Shown in pieces: positions 63,004-64,000 of a stretch of DNA of 64,000 nucleotides. Position 1 is the stretch's first letter; each line of letters starts with the position of its first letter. A program made the translations under genes and the position numbers. Origin of the DNA: Macrotrachela quadricornifera (taxonomy: Eukaryota; Rotifera; Eurotatoria; Philodinida; Philodinidae); contig JAJEKB010001228.1 in assembly GCA_022393335.1 (NCBI GenBank), positions 6,208 to 70,207 of the forward strand. Reading direction: 5' to 3'. The notes beneath the pieces are model-generated. The model was not told the DNA's origin, searched no databases, and saw nothing but the letters and a program-made list of their open reading frames with translations.

Positions 63004-63164
63004 CTCTTTCCATCTTAAGAATTATGTCGTTCTTTTTACGACAAACGTTAAACGAACTTATCTACTTTTTATGTTTTTTCTTTTAAATATAGATATAGAT
63101 AAAAGTGATTAATTTTAGTTTTATTGCATTAGTCATGCTATCGTAGAAGAGAATACATTATGAG

Positions 63165-63659
63165 ATGGAGCGATTATCGAATGATGATCAATTAAACTCA
63201 TACTTTCATTATGATAAGTCGAGATTCGAAATGGACCTGATTATATCTGGATATTTAATGCTTCGTAGTAAACCATACAAATATGGATCATTTAAGGTTG
63301 AAATTATACTAGATGCTCAATATCCATTGAAGCCACCAAGATTGCTATTTCTAACATATATACATCATACTGCTGTTTCTCCTGACGGTAATGAAGGAAG
63401 ATATTCTGTTTGTCACTGTCCTGATCGCTATCAATGGACAGTGACTACCCATCTCAATGAATGGATCAAACAACAGGTTGACTTATTAGATGGCATTATT
63501 TGCATCGAAAAAACATGTGGATTTACGTTAAGCGATGCCAAACTTCGAAATACAACTAAATATAGAAAAACTGCGATGTCTCTAATGCAAGATGCGATGT
63601 ATTCGAGATCAAGTGCATCAATTTCTCATGAAAACTCATCACAGTGTACAAGATTGTGA
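63165..63659 (+). CDS. Divergent ubiquitin-conjugating (E2/UBC-fold) protein
   Basis: A single exon of 164 residues, E2-sized; an in-frame TAG upstream fixes the start region. UBC landmarks: YKYGSFKVEIIL (residues 38-49), YPLKPPRLLFLT (53-64), then the active-site region SVCHCPDRYQW with Cys83 and Cys85 as candidate nucleophiles, and WIKQQVDLLDGI. The HPN tripeptide that normally precedes the cysteine is replaced by HTA at 68-70 (within HHTAV), and the loop to the cysteine is about five residues longer than usual. Activity is therefore doubtful; it may be an inactive E2 variant or a diverged retrocopy. It is intronless and hemmed in by inverted-repeat elements on both sides. Confidence 0.65.
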   Translation: MERLSNDDQLNSYFHYDKSRFEMDLIISGYLMLRSKPYKYGSFKVEIILDAQYPLKPPRLLFLTYIHHTAVSPDGNEGRYSVCHCPDRYQWTVTTHLNEWIKQQVDLLDGIICIEKTCGFTLSDAKLRNTTKYRKTAMSLMQDAMYSRSSASISHENSSQCTRL

Positions 63660-63708
63660 AGTATCTGTTCGATCAGTTGAATATTCATCGAGATATAAAC
63701 GATATATA

Positions 63709-64000
63709 CAGGGTGTTTTATAAATCTTAGGACGCGACAAATTCGTTTATTTCGACACACTAATTAGTATCTAACCATCATGTTCTTATATTAGCTTGTA
63801 GTACTTCTCACGCCCTTTCAAATTAAAAAGATTTGCCGTGTAAAATTTTATGAAAGATATCTGAACAGACATTTACTGACTTGTTTTGATGGCTCATTCC
63901 ATACTCAAAATGAACAACCCACATGATAATGCTTCTTCTCATTGTACTAACTTCAATAGAAGTTATTTCAAGGACTTTTTAATTTTGCATATATTCCAGT
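63709..64000. mobile_element. Second copy of the TA-flanked element, cut by the window end
   Basis: Starts with TA followed by CAGGGTGTTTTATAAATCTT, 50 bases after the E2-like stop. It runs through TTCGTTTATTTCGACACACT, CTCACGCCCTTTCAAATTAA and TACTCAAAATGAACA. This matches the right arm of the element at 61660-62304 in inverse orientation over ~225 bases with high agreement. The rest lies outside the window. Confidence 0.75.

Noticed and set aside
1..64000. tRNA, rRNA or other structured RNA genes
   Set aside because: I looked for box-B-like GGTTCGAATCC words and cloverleaf arms by eye and found none convincing. A dedicated covariance search was not possible here.

Overview
The window is AT-rich eukaryotic nuclear DNA. 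Genes carry GT-AG introns, mostly 45-65 nt long, with T-rich acceptors, AATAAA-type poly(A) signals and a strong bias to A/T-ending codons. The gene set (BBS8/TTC8, p24 cargo receptor, SLC45 and MFSD8-like transporters, glycyl-tRNA synthetase, F-box proteins) points to a ciliated invertebrate animal. The base composition, short introns and divergent F-box/LRR genes fit a bdelloid rotifer such as Rotaria or Adineta, but this is an inference. There is one 400-N assembly gap (18466-18865).

Layout. 1-77: last codons of a gene entering from the left. 4.7-6.0 kb: BEM46/ABHD13-like serine hydrolase (+). 9.1-11.8 kb: glycyl-tRNA synthetase in 11 exons (+). 13.8-17.3 kb: two low-complexity proteins (+), the second with a homopolymer frameshift and a hydrophobic tail. 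17.7-22.4 kb: decayed material, including a short-chain dehydrogenase relic, the N gap, a minus-strand gene relic and a GC-rich foldback element. 24.8-26.1 kb: small F-box protein whose leucine-rich repeats are each one 84-nt exon. 28.5-29.5 kb: Pro/Gly-rich protein with six 22-residue repeats (-). 31.2-32.6 kb: intronless CCCH-NYN-C2H2 protein. 33.5-45 kb: a dense block holding an MFSD8-like transporter (-), a p24 protein (-), TTC8 (+) with a small gene nested antisense in its second intron, an SLC45-like transporter (-) and a four-helix membrane protein (-). 45-53 kb: repeat-rich, with an interrupted coiled-coil gene end, a candidate ~4.4-kb element ending in CCCAGGTCGA inverted repeats, a MULE transposase C-terminal relic (SWIM finger) and minisatellites. 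54.0-57.6 kb: large F-box protein (-). 60.5 kb: small PY-motif membrane protein (+). 61.7-64.0 kb: inverted-repeat elements surrounding a divergent E2-like gene (+).

How it fits together. The housekeeping genes look intact and are not arranged as a pathway. Shared promoter space (p24/TTC8), convergent tails (TTC8/SLC45) and the nested gene show a compact genome interrupted by islands of decayed mobile DNA. I found no clear new multi-gene system. The most unusual items are the exon-modular F-box/LRR gene, the nested gene in TTC8, the NYN protein architecture, the composite inverted-repeat region at 48.7-53.1 kb, and the E2-like gene lacking the HPN motif.
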